Source: Actinomycetes bacterium
Lineage (GTDB): Bacteria; Actinomycetota; Acidimicrobiia; Acidimicrobiales; Palsa-688
Direction of reading: 5' to 3'
NCBI GenBank assembly: GCA_021819345.1
Contig: JAKARG010000064.1
Location: 1-10,922 of the forward strand
Length of the DNA stretch: 10,922 nt
Part shown: positions 1 to 7,569 of the stretch, piece after piece
How positions within the stretch are numbered: the stretch's first letter is position 1
How the letters are laid out: each line of letters begins with the position of its first letter
Position numbers and translations under genes: made by a program
The notes under the pieces: generated by a model
What the model was told of the DNA's origin: nothing
The model's database searches: none
The model's input: only the letters and a program-made list of their open reading frames with translations

Positions 1-1518
1 GGTGAGCGCTGCGCTAGGAGCGGACCCGCCGTTCAGGTGATGAGGGCGATGCGGCCGTAGGCGCCGAGAAGCTGATCTGCGGTTGGCCAGCCGTCGAGGA
101 GACGCACGACGTGTTGACGGGCTCGGCGCACGATCCGGGCGGGGGTGTGCCACAAGCTCCAGCGCAGGGCCTTGGGCTCGGCGGCCGCCAGAGCGTCGGT
201 CAGACACAGCAGCTGGAACCAGCGGACCAGGTCCGCGGCGAAGCACACGGTGGCCATCCATGCCTGGTTGGCGGCCAGGGCGGTGAAGGGGAACCGTTCG
301 AGCCCGGAGGCTTTCAGCCGGCGGATGTGGTCTTCGACGTGGGCGTGGGCTCGCATGTCGGCATCGGCCTCGACAGGAGAGCCGTCGGCGTCGGTGTAGT
401 GCCCCCAGTAGCGGTACTCGAGCGAGGGGAACAAGCTGGTCTGGGCGCCGGGGTGCAACGGCTCGCGCCGCACGATCAGCCGGGTGCCCGCCGGCCAGGC
501 GGACAGGTCGACCAAATCGGTGACCTCCACCACCGCCGAGCGGTCCCGGACCTCGCCGTCCTGGTCGAGCGCGGCCGCCCATCGGTCCTCGTCGTTGACG
601 ACCCGGGAGATGGCGGCGTGGACCTGGCGGGTGGATCGGGCTACGACCGAGAAGCCGACGTTGCGGGCCCGGCAGGCGTGAGCAAGGCGCGCTGAGCATC
701 CCGCCGAGTCGGTGCGGACCCGAACCGTACGGGCCGCTACGGCCGGGTCGTCACCGACGCAGTGGCCTGCGGCGATCTCGGCGGGCAGCTGGGCGATCGC
801 CGCGTCGAGCACCGAGAGGTGGTCTTCGATCGAGCTCGCGCCGGCGTTGCCCGGCCGCAGCATCCCCGCCAGCGCCTCGCCGGTGGCATCCGCGAAGCAG
901 AACATGGGGTGGAGCCCGAACCCACCCTTGTAGGTGGCCGCCGTACCCTCCTTGTGCTCGGAGTGGATCTCCACCAGCGACGCGTCGATGTCCAAGATCA
1001 CCGGGGCGGTCCCCGTCGTGGCCGACGAGCGGTGCCAGATCTGGGCGCGCACCACCGCCATCGACTGGCGCAGGTAGCCCAGCGTCGCCTCGTCGATCGC
1101 GGCAAAGCTCCGATGCACCGTCGAGTCCGACGGCACCGAGCCGAACAGGCCCGGCTGGGCCCGCAGATGCTCGATGTCCGCGCAGCGTTCCCCGCCGCCA
1201 GCGAGCATCAGCATCACCTGGGTCAACACCTTCCCCCGATCATGACCCAACAGCCGCTGGTCGCCCCCGGCGGTCACCGCCGCGGACAGCTCCTCGCCGA
1301 GGCCGAGACGGTCAGCGAAACAACCCAAGGCGTGCAGGCCAACATGGGCCACGACCTGCTCCCCGCCGCCTTCCACCCTCACCGGGACCGTGCTGGTAGC
1401 GTTCACCTCGCGAGTGCCCTCCTGGACTGGACTTCCGACGTGTCGACAACGTCAGAATCCCAGACCCGGCGGGCACTTTCGCGGACCTCCGCCGATCAGC
1501 CGTGCGGCGCCTTGAAGG
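1..1518 (-). mobile_element. IS1380-family insertion sequence, ends unresolved
   Basis: The element is inferred from the intact transposase gene it carries. Its right boundary must lie between the transposase ribosome site (about 1424) and the first residues resembling DndD (about 1519). The left end lies within the first 32 bases or before the window. The only inverted match I find between the flanks is seven bases, CCCGCCG at 25-31 against CGGCGGG at 1467-1473. That is too short to fix the ends, and no target duplication can be identified. The limits given are therefore outer bounds. Confidence 0.45.
33..1406 (-). CDS. IS1380-family DDE transposase, full length
   Basis: This is a cut-and-paste transposase of 457 residues, the usual size for the IS1380 family. 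The acidic catalytic residues can be placed by motif: the ILDIDAS segment (D139 or D141), RTDSAG with D233, and AHAHVEDHIRRLK with E358, followed by the basic SGLERFPF stretch typical of the family. The start is a GTG at 1404-1406, preceded on the minus strand by AGGAGGG (plus-strand 1418-1424), 11 bases upstream. There is no internal stop or frameshift, so the enzyme looks potentially active. It is transcribed away from the dndD remnant. Seen: length and motifs. Known: DDE chemistry of the family. Inferred: its insertion separated the dndD remnant from its 5' part. Confidence 0.9.
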   Translation of the reverse strand: MNATSTVPVRVEGGGEQVVAHVGLHALGCFADRLGLGEELSAAVTAGGDQRLLGHDRGKVLTQVMLMLAGGGERCADIEHLRAQPGLFGSVPSDSTVHRSFAAIDEATLGYLRQSMAVVRAQIWHRSSATTGTAPVILDIDASLVEIHSEHKEGTAATYKGGFGLHPMFCFADATGEALAGMLRPGNAGASSIEDHLSVLDAAIAQLPAEIAAGHCVGDDPAVAARTVRVRTDSAGCSARLAHACRARNVGFSVVARSTRQVHAAISRVVNDEDRWAAALDQDGEVRDRSAVVEVTDLVDLSAWPAGTRLIVRREPLHPGAQTSLFPSLEYRYWGHYTDADGSPVEADADMRAHAHVEDHIRRLKASGLERFPFTALAANQAWMATVCFAADLVRWFQLLCLTDALAAAEPKALRWSLWHTPARIVRRARQHVVRLLDGWPTADQLLGAYGRIALIT

Positions 1519-2864
1519 ATCGGGGCTAACGAGGAGCGTGAGACAGTTACGGAGCTGCTGCGACAGCACGCTGCGGCTGCGCCCCTCCAGCGGGCTCGAG
1601 ATAAGGCCCGACAAGGACTCACCGACGCCAAGCAGGCCCTCGACCAAGCGCGACTTGAGCGGACCACTCTGATCGCCGGCAGGGGCTTCCTGGCTTTCAC
1701 GGACAGTCTGACGAAGAGGACGGAAGAGATCGCGAGTGCACTCTATGAGCGAGGAACCCTTCCAGCACCACTCAAGCGCGATTCGTCGACCAACTGTTGG
1801 AGGACGGCCACTGCATTTGCGGCACCACACTCGACGACTCCTCCGAGGCTCACGCGCATGTCTTGGAATGGCGACAGCGCGCAGGGCTCCAGGTGGTTGA
1901 GACCGCATGGCAACAGCTCCGCGGACAGGTGCCTATCGACGATGCCTGACGAGAGCTGTTCGACTCTCTTCAGGCTATTCTAAAACGGATGTCGATCGAA
2001 GCCGATCGCGTCGGGCGCTTCGAGGAGGAGATTTCGGAGCTTGATGGACAACTGAAGGAGTCTCGCCTCGAAGGGGTCCAAGAGCTCGAAGGAAAGCGAA
2101 TCGCGCTCGAAGGGAGAATCGGCCTCAAGCAGCAGAAGATCGGCTCGGTCAAAGCCGCACTCGATCAGATACAAAAGGGGATCGCTCGCTTGGTCGCTGA
2201 GCGAGGCCGGGCCGAGGTCACTGACGAGCTTGCAGCCAAGGCGCGGGCGCGATCCGATCTCGTTAACTCCGTGCGTCGCGCGCTCGATGAGATCCTTGCC
2301 ATCCGCTCGGAAGACATGCGCAAGCGCCTTGATACCGAGCTGAAGAGCGTCTTTGGGGCGATCACTATCAAGCCCTACATCCCCCGGCTCAACGAGCAGT
2401 TCGAGCTCGGACTGTTCCAGGTCATCGACGGCGTTGAACTTGCGGTCCCGAAATCCACCGGAGAGAACCAGATCTTGAGTCTCTCCTTCGTGGCTGCCGT
2501 CTCGAAGCTGGCACGCGAGATCCGTAGGGAACGTCGAGCTGAGGGGCCTTCCGCCGAGGACGCCGGCATGTACCCGATCGTAATGGACGCCGCGTTTGGC
2601 TCCCTCGACCAGAACTACCAACGGGAGGCATCGCGCGCGTTGGCGCAGATGGCGCCTCAGCTCGTCGTGCTCGTCAGCAAGAGTCAGGGTCTCGGGCAAG
2701 TCGTTGGCGAACTCATGCCCTATGTGAGCCACCTCGGAGTCATCGTCACCCATACCACTGCGAGTGGCGACGTTGGGGACGATATCGAGCTAGGTGGGAT
2801 CGCGCACCCCTATGTCCGCGCGGCAGCAGAAACCGACTGTGCTGAATTGATGGAGGTGTCATGA
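1519..2864 (+). pseudogene. dndD: dndD remnant: DNA sulfur modification ATPase, 5' truncated, frameshift plus nonsense
   Basis: DndD is the SMC/Rad50-like ATPase of the Dnd phosphorothioation system. Reading frame 1 from about 1519 gives coiled coil ending in GTLPAPLKR (1753-1779). The protein continues only after a one-base loss near 1780, in frame 3, as FVDQLLEDGHCICGTTL (from 1782), the cysteine hook region found in DndD between its coils. The same frame then meets TGA at 1947-1949 between IDDA and RELFDSLQ; a CGA-to-TGA change would explain it. From 1989 an open frame of 291 residues runs to the stop. It holds returning coil (about 1-120), a signature-like KSTGENQILSLSF (155-167), Walker B YPIVMDAAFG (195-204) and the D-loop GSLD. 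The N-terminal part with Walker A is absent. The gene cannot make a working ATPase; a C-terminal fragment from ATG 1989 could still be translated. A sequencing error could explain the frameshift but not the missing 5' end. Confidence 0.8.
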
Positions 2865-3334
2865 CGATTTCGCCCGCTGATGTTCGGGTCCGACGGCCCC
2901 AAGATCACTCAGCCCTGCTCAACGAGCTCCGCGATGAGGGGGTGTTCCCGACGTTTCGAGACGGGCTGCTCTTCGCCGCCGCCGTCGGCAGTCGCTTCGA
3001 TCGGCGGGTGCCATTCACGGCAGCGGCGAGGGATCCCATCCGATATGAGGTGGTGACGGCCCCGACCTTCGGCGAAGCACTGATCAACATGATCGCTGCG
3101 GCGTCGGTTGACAATGATCCGGAGATCATGGACACTTCTCGCCTCGAAGAGCGCATTGCACTCTTCGAGGCGTACGCAAATGGTGGCCTGGAGTACATCC
3201 AAGAGCAGGTGAACGTTCGGCATCAGCCAGCCGATCTCGTCGTCCAGGCTTTGGTTATCGAAGCGCTCGCCGGCGGGGGCGGCGCCGAGGCGTTGTCTGT
3301 GGACGAGCTGCTGAGTGGGGTGAACTGGTCTTAG
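2861..3334 (+). CDS. Dnd system-associated protein 4-like
   Basis: A 157-residue protein whose sequence pattern matches what I know of the Dnd system-associated protein 4 family: RVRRPQDHSALLNELR near the N-terminus, GVFPTFRDGLLFAAAVG (28-44), DPIRYEV (58-64), a helix with INMIAA, and ERIALFEAYANGGLEYIQE (97-115). Members are found beside DNA phosphorothioation genes; their biochemical role is not established. The start ATG overlaps the dndD stop as ATGA, with GGAGG at 2852-2856, so it was translationally coupled to dndD. Unlike dndD it has no visible damage, and it ends with TAG at 3332. No signal peptide, membrane segment or catalytic motif is seen. It is an apparent orphan here, because no other complete Dnd gene lies in the window. 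The family call rests on remembered motifs, not on a search. Confidence 0.7.
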   Translation: MTISPADVRVRRPQDHSALLNELRDEGVFPTFRDGLLFAAAVGSRFDRRVPFTAAARDPIRYEVVTAPTFGEALINMIAAASVDNDPEIMDTSRLEERIALFEAYANGGLEYIQEQVNVRHQPADLVVQALVIEALAGGGGAEALSVDELLSGVNWS

Positions 3335-3377
3335 CGGACGAGCACTGCCGACGCCGGCAAACAGGTCAGACCGGGTC

Positions 3378-4088
3378 GAGTTGCTCCATCTAGCGCAGGA
3401 CGAGCGTGACCCGGCCGAGCTCGCCCAGTTGGCATGCTCGACGATGCGCCCGAAGATCCCCGCCCTCATCGACGCCCTCGACGGACGCTTCGACACCCAC
3501 CACAGCGTCCTCGGCCGGGCGATCATCGACCACATCCACTTCTTGGACCGAGCGATCGCCGCAACGTCGCGCGAGATCGCAACACGCTGCGAGCCATTCG
3601 ACGCGACGATCGCTCTGGGCTGCACCATCCCCGGGGTGAAGCGGACCACCGCCGAGATCTTTCTCGCCGAGACCGGCGGAGACATGACCCGGCACCCGAG
3701 TGCCGGAGCCCTTGCAGCGTGGGCTGGTCTCGCCCCGGCCAGCCACGAGTCCGCCGGCAAGAGACGCCCTGCTGGCACACGCCAAGGGGCCCGTTGGCTA
3801 CGCCGAGCGCTCGTCGAGTCCGCCTGGGCTGCCTCGAGGACCAAGGACACCTATCTCGGCGCCCAGTACCGCCGGCTCACCCGTCGCCGAGGACCGCAGA
3901 AGGCGAACATCGCCGTCGCGCAGGCCATCATCGTCGCGGCGTGGACCATGCTCACCAGCGGCAGCGTCTACGAAGACCTCGGCGTCGACTGGTTCGACAA
4001 GCGCAGCGACCACAGCGCCGAGACCCGCCGCCTCGTGCAGCGCCTCGAGGCCCTCGGCCACAGCGTCACCATCACCCCCGCAGCCTGA
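3378..4088 (+). pseudogene. IS110-family transposase, N-terminally truncated
   Basis: About 235 residues correspond to the C-terminal part of an IS110-family transposase, which is normally around 350-420 residues long. Counting from TTG 3381, visible landmarks are the ERDPAELAQLA helix start, the helix-hairpin-helix-like TIPGVKRTTAEIFLAETG (82-99), AAWAGLAPASHESAGKRR (112-129) with the conserved serine region (S124), GARWLRRALVESAWAASRTK, and YLGAQYRRLTRRRG, then a typical tail ending LEALGHSVTITPAA. The N-terminal RuvC-like DEDD domain and the 5' end of the element are missing. The open frame runs back upstream without resemblance to the family, and TTG 3381 has no clear ribosome site. Full-length members work with a bridge RNA from the element end. 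In the IS110 group that RNA lies on the 5' side, which is lost here, so this copy should be immobile. Confidence 0.85.
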
Positions 4089-4100
4089 ACGAACACCCAT

Positions 4101-4134
4101 CGGGGCTCACGCCCCGAGCGGGGCTCCGCCCCGC
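4101..4134 (+). terminator. tandem GC-rich hairpins after the IS110 remnant
   Basis: Two adjacent perfect stems lie 13 bases past the transposase stop: CGGGGC/GCCCCG around a TCAC loop (4101-4116) and GCGGGGC/GCCCCGC around TCC (4118-4134). There is no T-run after either, so they would be atypical intrinsic terminators. They could equally be structural parts of the insertion-sequence end. Confidence 0.45.
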
Positions 4135-4607
4135 ACCCAGCCCGACGCGCCCACGCGCTCCCCGTCATGGAACGCATTCCACCTCAGCTAACATATGCAC
4201 CAGGGGATGGAGGCCACTGCGCTGAGCAGAGCAGCGACAGACGTGGCTTCGAGCTGGGCAGATGGGTTTCTCGGCAAGCACGGGCGGTCACGTCCAAGGC
4301 CTGGAGACCTCGGCGGCCGGGATGGACTGGCCGGTCGCTAGAGTATCGCTGCGCTCCTTGAGCTCGGAGGCAGTGGAGTGCTGTCGCGGACTGTTGCGGA
4401 CCCGCCCCCTCGCGCAACTCGCGACGGCCACGGGATCCTCCCTTGGGCGCTCAGCGGGATCCCCGCAGATGGCCACCTGAAGTCGCTACGGTCGGCCACG
4501 GCCTCCTGTCGCCCGCCAGTACGAAGCGACTGCTTCTTCGCCACTGCAATGGGGGCGGGTCCGAGCTGTGATCGCCGGTGTCGACCGCTCCGCTTCTCGG
4601 CCGGCGC

Positions 4608-4636
4608 TTGACTCGCGCCGCAGCGGCTGCTAGGAA
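4608..4636 (+). promoter_or_regulatory. probable housekeeping-type promoter of the operon
   Basis: TTGACT at 4608-4613 matches the -35 consensus in five of six positions. After a 17-base spacer comes TAGGAA at 4631-4636, an acceptable -10 for actinobacterial main sigma factors. Transcription would begin near 4643 and leave a leader of roughly 90 bases before the lipoprotein ATG. It is the best-placed match upstream of the operon, but it is a sequence match only. Confidence 0.5.
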
Positions 4637-4647
4637 ATAGCTTGGCG

Positions 4648-4672
4648 CTCGGTGTTCGCCGAGTGTCGGCGA
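4648..4672 (+). promoter_or_regulatory. overlapping inverted repeats in the operon leader
   Basis: TCGCCGA-GTG-TCGGCGA (4656-4672) is a perfect seven-base stem with a three-base loop. It overlaps a second stem, CTCGG/CCGAG (4648-4652 with 4659-4663), so the two cannot form together. The position, just after the predicted transcription start, suits either an operator for a dimeric repressor or a leader RNA switch. No known riboswitch is recognised. Confidence 0.3.
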
Positions 4673-4730
4673 CCCCGGGTCGACGACAGGCCGAAGAGTG
4701 CAGCCGCAGCTGCAGATCTCGGAGGTCGTC

Positions 4731-5591
4731 ATGTGGGTCGTGAAGGTAGCCCGGCGCTGGTCTCTCGGAATGATCGCGCTGGTCGTCGCGAGCTTGTTCC
4801 TAGCTGCGTGCGGTCCGCTCGGCGGGACCGGGGGCCAACCTCGGTCGGCTCCTCGGCCAGCACCCCACGAGCGAACGTCGACCCCCCGCGTGATCGTGGA
4901 CAAGGTCTGCGTCGATGCCACGCTCTCGTCGAACCCGAGCTTCTCTCGAGATGTCATGGCCGAGCTCGAAGGGGTCGTGTTGCGGTGGGCACCCTCACCA
5001 CCCGCCGGCCTGCCGACGGGGGCAGTCCCCGCCCGCCCGGGGCTCGAGTTCTATGTGCACCAGGTAACCTCCGATAGCTTTTCGACGACCCAGCCCTCGC
5101 CGGAGGTCACCGTCCCGGCGACCCCCGCTCTCCCCGCCCCACCGGGTGCACTCGACCCGAACCTGGCAACAGCCGAGGTGACGTGGGCCTCCGAAGAGGC
5201 TCGCTGGCGGAAAGCAGTGGGCGTCGCGCACGCAGCGGCGCTCGCCGGGGTCGCCATGCTCCGGAACTTCAAGCTCGACGACAAGGTGGGCAACTTCTCA
5301 GCAATCTCCGGTTGTCTTGCGGCGCTCGCCGACGAGGGCCCGCAGGATCCGGAAGTGCGAATGGTACTCGCCTCCGACCTCGAAGAAAACGAGCCCGCCG
5401 TCAAAGCGAACTACGGCGGCGCCCGCATCATTATCGACCAGAACTGCCCGATGAGCATACCCGCAGCAGCCTGCCAACAGCTCGCGCGCTCGTGGACAGC
5501 CCGCCTCGAGCGTCAAGGAGCCGGGAGCGTTGTCGTTGTGCCGGCGAATACCGCGGCCGGACCGCTAACTTCGTTCCTCGGGGGTGAATGA
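4731..5591 (+). CDS. lipoprotein with von Willebrand A-like layout
   Basis: A 286-residue protein. The ATG at 4731 is chosen over upstream in-frame GTG 4698 because GGAGG lies five bases before it and because it gives a proper signal: KVARRW, a hydrophobic core, then LAAC with lipid-accepting C27. The mature part starts with a Gly/Pro-rich linker (28-52). The alternation beta-strand VIVDKVCVDATLS (54-66), helix, strand LEFYVHQVTSDS (105-116), helix, VRMVLASDLEEN (209-220), ARIIID (231-236) and a final helix plus SVVVVPA resembles a von Willebrand A fold. D62-x-T64-x-S66 would be a degenerate MIDAS metal site (classical DxSxS). Mature cysteines C60, C195, C239 and C248 could form disulfides outside the cell. 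First gene of the operon; its stop overlaps the next start as ATGA. Lipoprotein nature is firm; the fold is inferred. Confidence 0.8.
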   Translation: MWVVKVARRWSLGMIALVVASLFLAACGPLGGTGGQPRSAPRPAPHERTSTPRVIVDKVCVDATLSSNPSFSRDVMAELEGVVLRWAPSPPAGLPTGAVPARPGLEFYVHQVTSDSFSTTQPSPEVTVPATPALPAPPGALDPNLATAEVTWASEEARWRKAVGVAHAAALAGVAMLRNFKLDDKVGNFSAISGCLAALADEGPQDPEVRMVLASDLEENEPAVKANYGGARIIIDQNCPMSIPAAACQQLARSWTARLERQGAGSVVVVPANTAAGPLTSFLGGE

Positions 5592-6823
5592 GGATGCTGA
5601 TCTTGGCCCTCGGCATCTTCGTAGCGACATTCATGATTATTTCGTTCGGGAGGGTGCTAGAATCTGCTCGGGAGCGTCGTCGCCAACGGGCGGCCGACGC
5701 GGAAACGCGCCGCAATCGAGCACGCGAGAACCCCCAGGACATCCTCTTCCGCCACCGAACGGCGATGGACAACGAGCTGGCCCCAGTCAGAGCGAAACGA
5801 AACACGAGTCAGAGAAAGCTCAACGAGGCGGTCGCTGCGAAAGAAGCCCGGCCAGACGTCAAGCACAAAGGCGTCGGGAAGTACGCCCGGGTCGGTGCGG
5901 CGATCCTGATGCCGGTCATCTGGGCAGGTGGGACCGCCCTCGCGATTGCCACCTTCGTTGCCCTCAACAACGGCGCGGTCAGCCCAGCGGCTGTGCTGAA
6001 GGGGGTCGTCGCCGGTCTGATCGAGCTCCTGCTCTCGCTCGGTATCGCCAACATCTTCGAACAACGACAACAACCGAAGAACCTCCGCTGGCAGGCCCAA
6101 GCCGGCCTTCTGTTCGCACTACTGACGGTCACGGTGTCGTTCCTGGCAGTGTACTCGGCGGCGAGGTCCGCCCAGCGCTGGGACCCGGTGATCGACTTCG
6201 ACCGCAGGCTCGTCGCCTCCGACCGGCAAATCGGGAACGGAGTTGCTGTCGTCGCAGCCGAGGACAAGCTGTCTACCGACCTCACCCGGCGCCGGCATGC
6301 CGAGGAGTCCGACGAGGCCCTCGCAGTAGCAATTCCACTAATCGAAGTCGCGACCGGCGAGCTGACGCTTGAGGGCTTTGGTATCCTCGCCGAGGACCAA
6401 CGTCGTCGAAGCGCCGACCGAGACGAGCGCCGGCACCGAGATTCTATCGACGAGAGCTCTCGTCGAGAGGAGGAGATCGGGGCCCGTCACACTCGCGCTG
6501 CGCTGGCAGAGCTCACCGACCTCGGAGTGACCGACCTCAGCCAGTACTTCCCCCCCAGGCCGGCACCCCGAGCCCTGCCGGCCGGCCCGACGGGACCGGA
6601 GCCAGCTCCCCCATCCGGACCGACTCCCCCTGAGGATCGCCACGAGGAACCTTCACGAAACTTCTACCTCGGTGACCTCGCCCCAGCGCGCGAGCCGAGA
6701 GACGGCGGCGCCTGGGACCTCGCCGGACCCTGGGATCAACCTGGAGCCGGCCAGGCGGGGGGTGGCGAGGCCGACCGGCCCACCTCCGGTGACGACGAGC
6801 CCGACAGCCAGAACAACGAATAA
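5588..6823 (+). CDS. four-helix membrane protein with charged coil and Pro-rich tail
   Basis: A 411-residue protein not assigned to a family. Hydrophobic segments lie at about 2-20, 102-127, 134-155 and 171-192. Between the first and second is a strongly basic and acidic stretch (25-95, many R/E/K) likely to be helical or coiled coil. After the last segment comes an R/E/D-rich helical region (about 200-315), then a disordered Pro/Gly-rich tail (about 322-411). The charge pattern suggests that the loop and the tail are cytoplasmic. The start overlaps the lipoprotein stop (ATGA); ATG 5594 is an alternative. It ends 29 bases before the next gene. Inferred role: the membrane platform joining the lipoprotein outside to the cytoplasmic AAA protein. 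No transporter or channel signature is seen. Confidence 0.75.
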   Translation: MRMLILALGIFVATFMIISFGRVLESARERRRQRAADAETRRNRARENPQDILFRHRTAMDNELAPVRAKRNTSQRKLNEAVAAKEARPDVKHKGVGKYARVGAAILMPVIWAGGTALAIATFVALNNGAVSPAAVLKGVVAGLIELLLSLGIANIFEQRQQPKNLRWQAQAGLLFALLTVTVSFLAVYSAARSAQRWDPVIDFDRRLVASDRQIGNGVAVVAAEDKLSTDLTRRRHAEESDEALAVAIPLIEVATGELTLEGFGILAEDQRRRSADRDERRHRDSIDESSRREEEIGARHTRAALAELTDLGVTDLSQYFPPRPAPRALPAGPTGPEPAPPSGPTPPEDRHEEPSRNFYLGDLAPAREPRDGGAWDLAGPWDQPGAGQAGGGEADRPTSGDDEPDSQNNE

Positions 6824-6852
6824 TCAACTGAGGGCGAGGAGAATATCAACAA

Positions 6853-7569
6853 ATGTCGAACAATGTTCTTGAAACAGCCCGCTTGTCGAGCCAGGTGTTG
6901 GCCCAACTGCTCGGCGCGGAGATGGTAGGGCTCTCCGAGCGCTTGGCCGGCCTCGCCGCCGGTAGGTTGGGCGGGGATACCTTAGGCGTCCTCGGTGAGC
7001 CGGGAGTCGCCCGGCTGGCCGAACAGGCAGGACTCGGGGCCGAGCTGGCCGGGGTGCTGCTCGACGCTCGGTCGGGGCAGACCCTGGAGGCCGAAAGCAC
7101 CGTAAGGCTCGCCGAGGATCTCGGCGCCGCGCTGCAACTGGCGGAGCGAACTGCTCTGGCGGAGCTCACCGCCGGGGTGCTCGCCGAGCACCTCGGCTAC
7201 CGGGTGACACTCGAGGTCGGTGAGGCCGCAACCGGTATCGAAGCGTGGCGGGGCGACGAGGTGGTGCTGGTCGCAGTGAGCAACGCCGAGCGGCTCGAGC
7301 TGCTCATCGATCAGGCCGGCGCGCCGGACTGCGCCGGCGGGCTCGCCGCTCTCGAAGAGGCCCTCTGCGAGCGGGGAGTGATCCTCGAGCGGCTAGGGGA
7401 GGCTCCCCACGAGCCCGAGGACGGCCCGTTGATCGCCCGGGCAGCAGCCACCGGTGAGGCGAGCCTCGCTACCGGCATCGCCCGACACGCCCGGGTCGCT
7501 TCGAACAGGAGCCGGCCCCGCGCCGAGCGGGAACTGGCAAGGCCACAGCTCGAGACGGGGCTCGGATGA
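6853..7569 (+). CDS. unrecognised 238-residue protein coupled to the AAA ATPase
   Basis: I do not recognise a family. Residues 1-112 are a run of Leu/Ala/Glu-rich helices. Residues 113-182 look like an alpha/beta unit: GYRVTLEV, EVVLVAVS, RLELLIDQAG and then a helix leading to ERGVILERL. The C-terminus (about 183-238) is Arg/Pro-rich and probably disordered. No signal peptide or membrane segment is present, so it should be cytoplasmic. GAGGAG at 6836-6841 precedes ATG 6853 by 11 bases, a somewhat long spacing. Its stop overlaps the AAA start as ATGA, so the two are probably made in fixed proportion. Ycf46-type ATPases are sometimes neighboured by small DUF1257/DUF2997 proteins; the 113-182 unit might be a distant counterpart, but that is only a guess. 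Confidence 0.75.
   Translation: MSNNVLETARLSSQVLAQLLGAEMVGLSERLAGLAAGRLGGDTLGVLGEPGVARLAEQAGLGAELAGVLLDARSGQTLEAESTVRLAEDLGAALQLAERTALAELTAGVLAEHLGYRVTLEVGEAATGIEAWRGDEVVLVAVSNAERLELLIDQAGAPDCAGGLAALEEALCERGVILERLGEAPHEPEDGPLIARAAATGEASLATGIARHARVASNRSRPRAERELARPQLETGLG

Larger units (their letters stand above)
3378..4140 (+). mobile_element. IS110-family remnant, right part only
   Basis: The remnant begins abruptly about 45 bases after the stop of the Dnd-associated gene and includes the transposase 3' half plus some non-coding right end. The left end is absent. The right limit is a guess placed after the two GC-rich hairpins, because IS110 elements lack long terminal inverted repeats and make little or no target duplication. 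Confidence 0.5.
4135..4697. other. gene-free stretch between the IS110 remnant and the operon
   Basis: About 560 bases with only short, unconvincing open frames on both strands and no recognisable protein, tRNA or rRNA. The antisense frame at 4451-4957 overlaps the lipoprotein gene and looks like a shadow. The only organised signals are at the right edge: the promoter-like site at 4608 and the inverted repeats at 4648-4672. The stretch may hold degraded DNA from earlier insertions. Confidence 0.6.

Noticed and set aside
111..695. Plus-strand open frame of 194 residues inside the transposase gene
   Set aside because: It is antisense to the IS1380 transposase, which has clear catalytic motifs; the frame is a product of high GC.
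25..1473. CCCGCCG/CGGCGGG as the terminal repeats of the IS1380 element
   Set aside because: Only seven bases, flanking matches fail, and the left copy would almost touch the stop codon; not enough to define the ends.
1312..1908. Minus-strand frame of 198 residues over the dndD hook region
   Set aside because: Shadow of the dndD remnant and of the IS edge; the plus-strand reading gives recognisable DndD sequence.
1947..1949. In-frame TGA in dndD as a selenocysteine or programmed readthrough codon
   Set aside because: No nearby selenocysteine-insertion structure is evident, and a frameshift and a missing 5' end in the same gene make simple decay the better explanation.
20..4406. Eleven-base direct match GCGGACCCGCC at 20-30 and 4396-4406 as an attachment-site pair
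   Set aside because: Short and GC-rich, with no similarity in the flanking bases and no integrase or tRNA in the window.
4451..4957. Minus-strand frame of 168 residues across the promoter region
   Set aside because: Overlaps the lipoprotein signal sequence in antisense, and has no ribosome site or motif that I can see.
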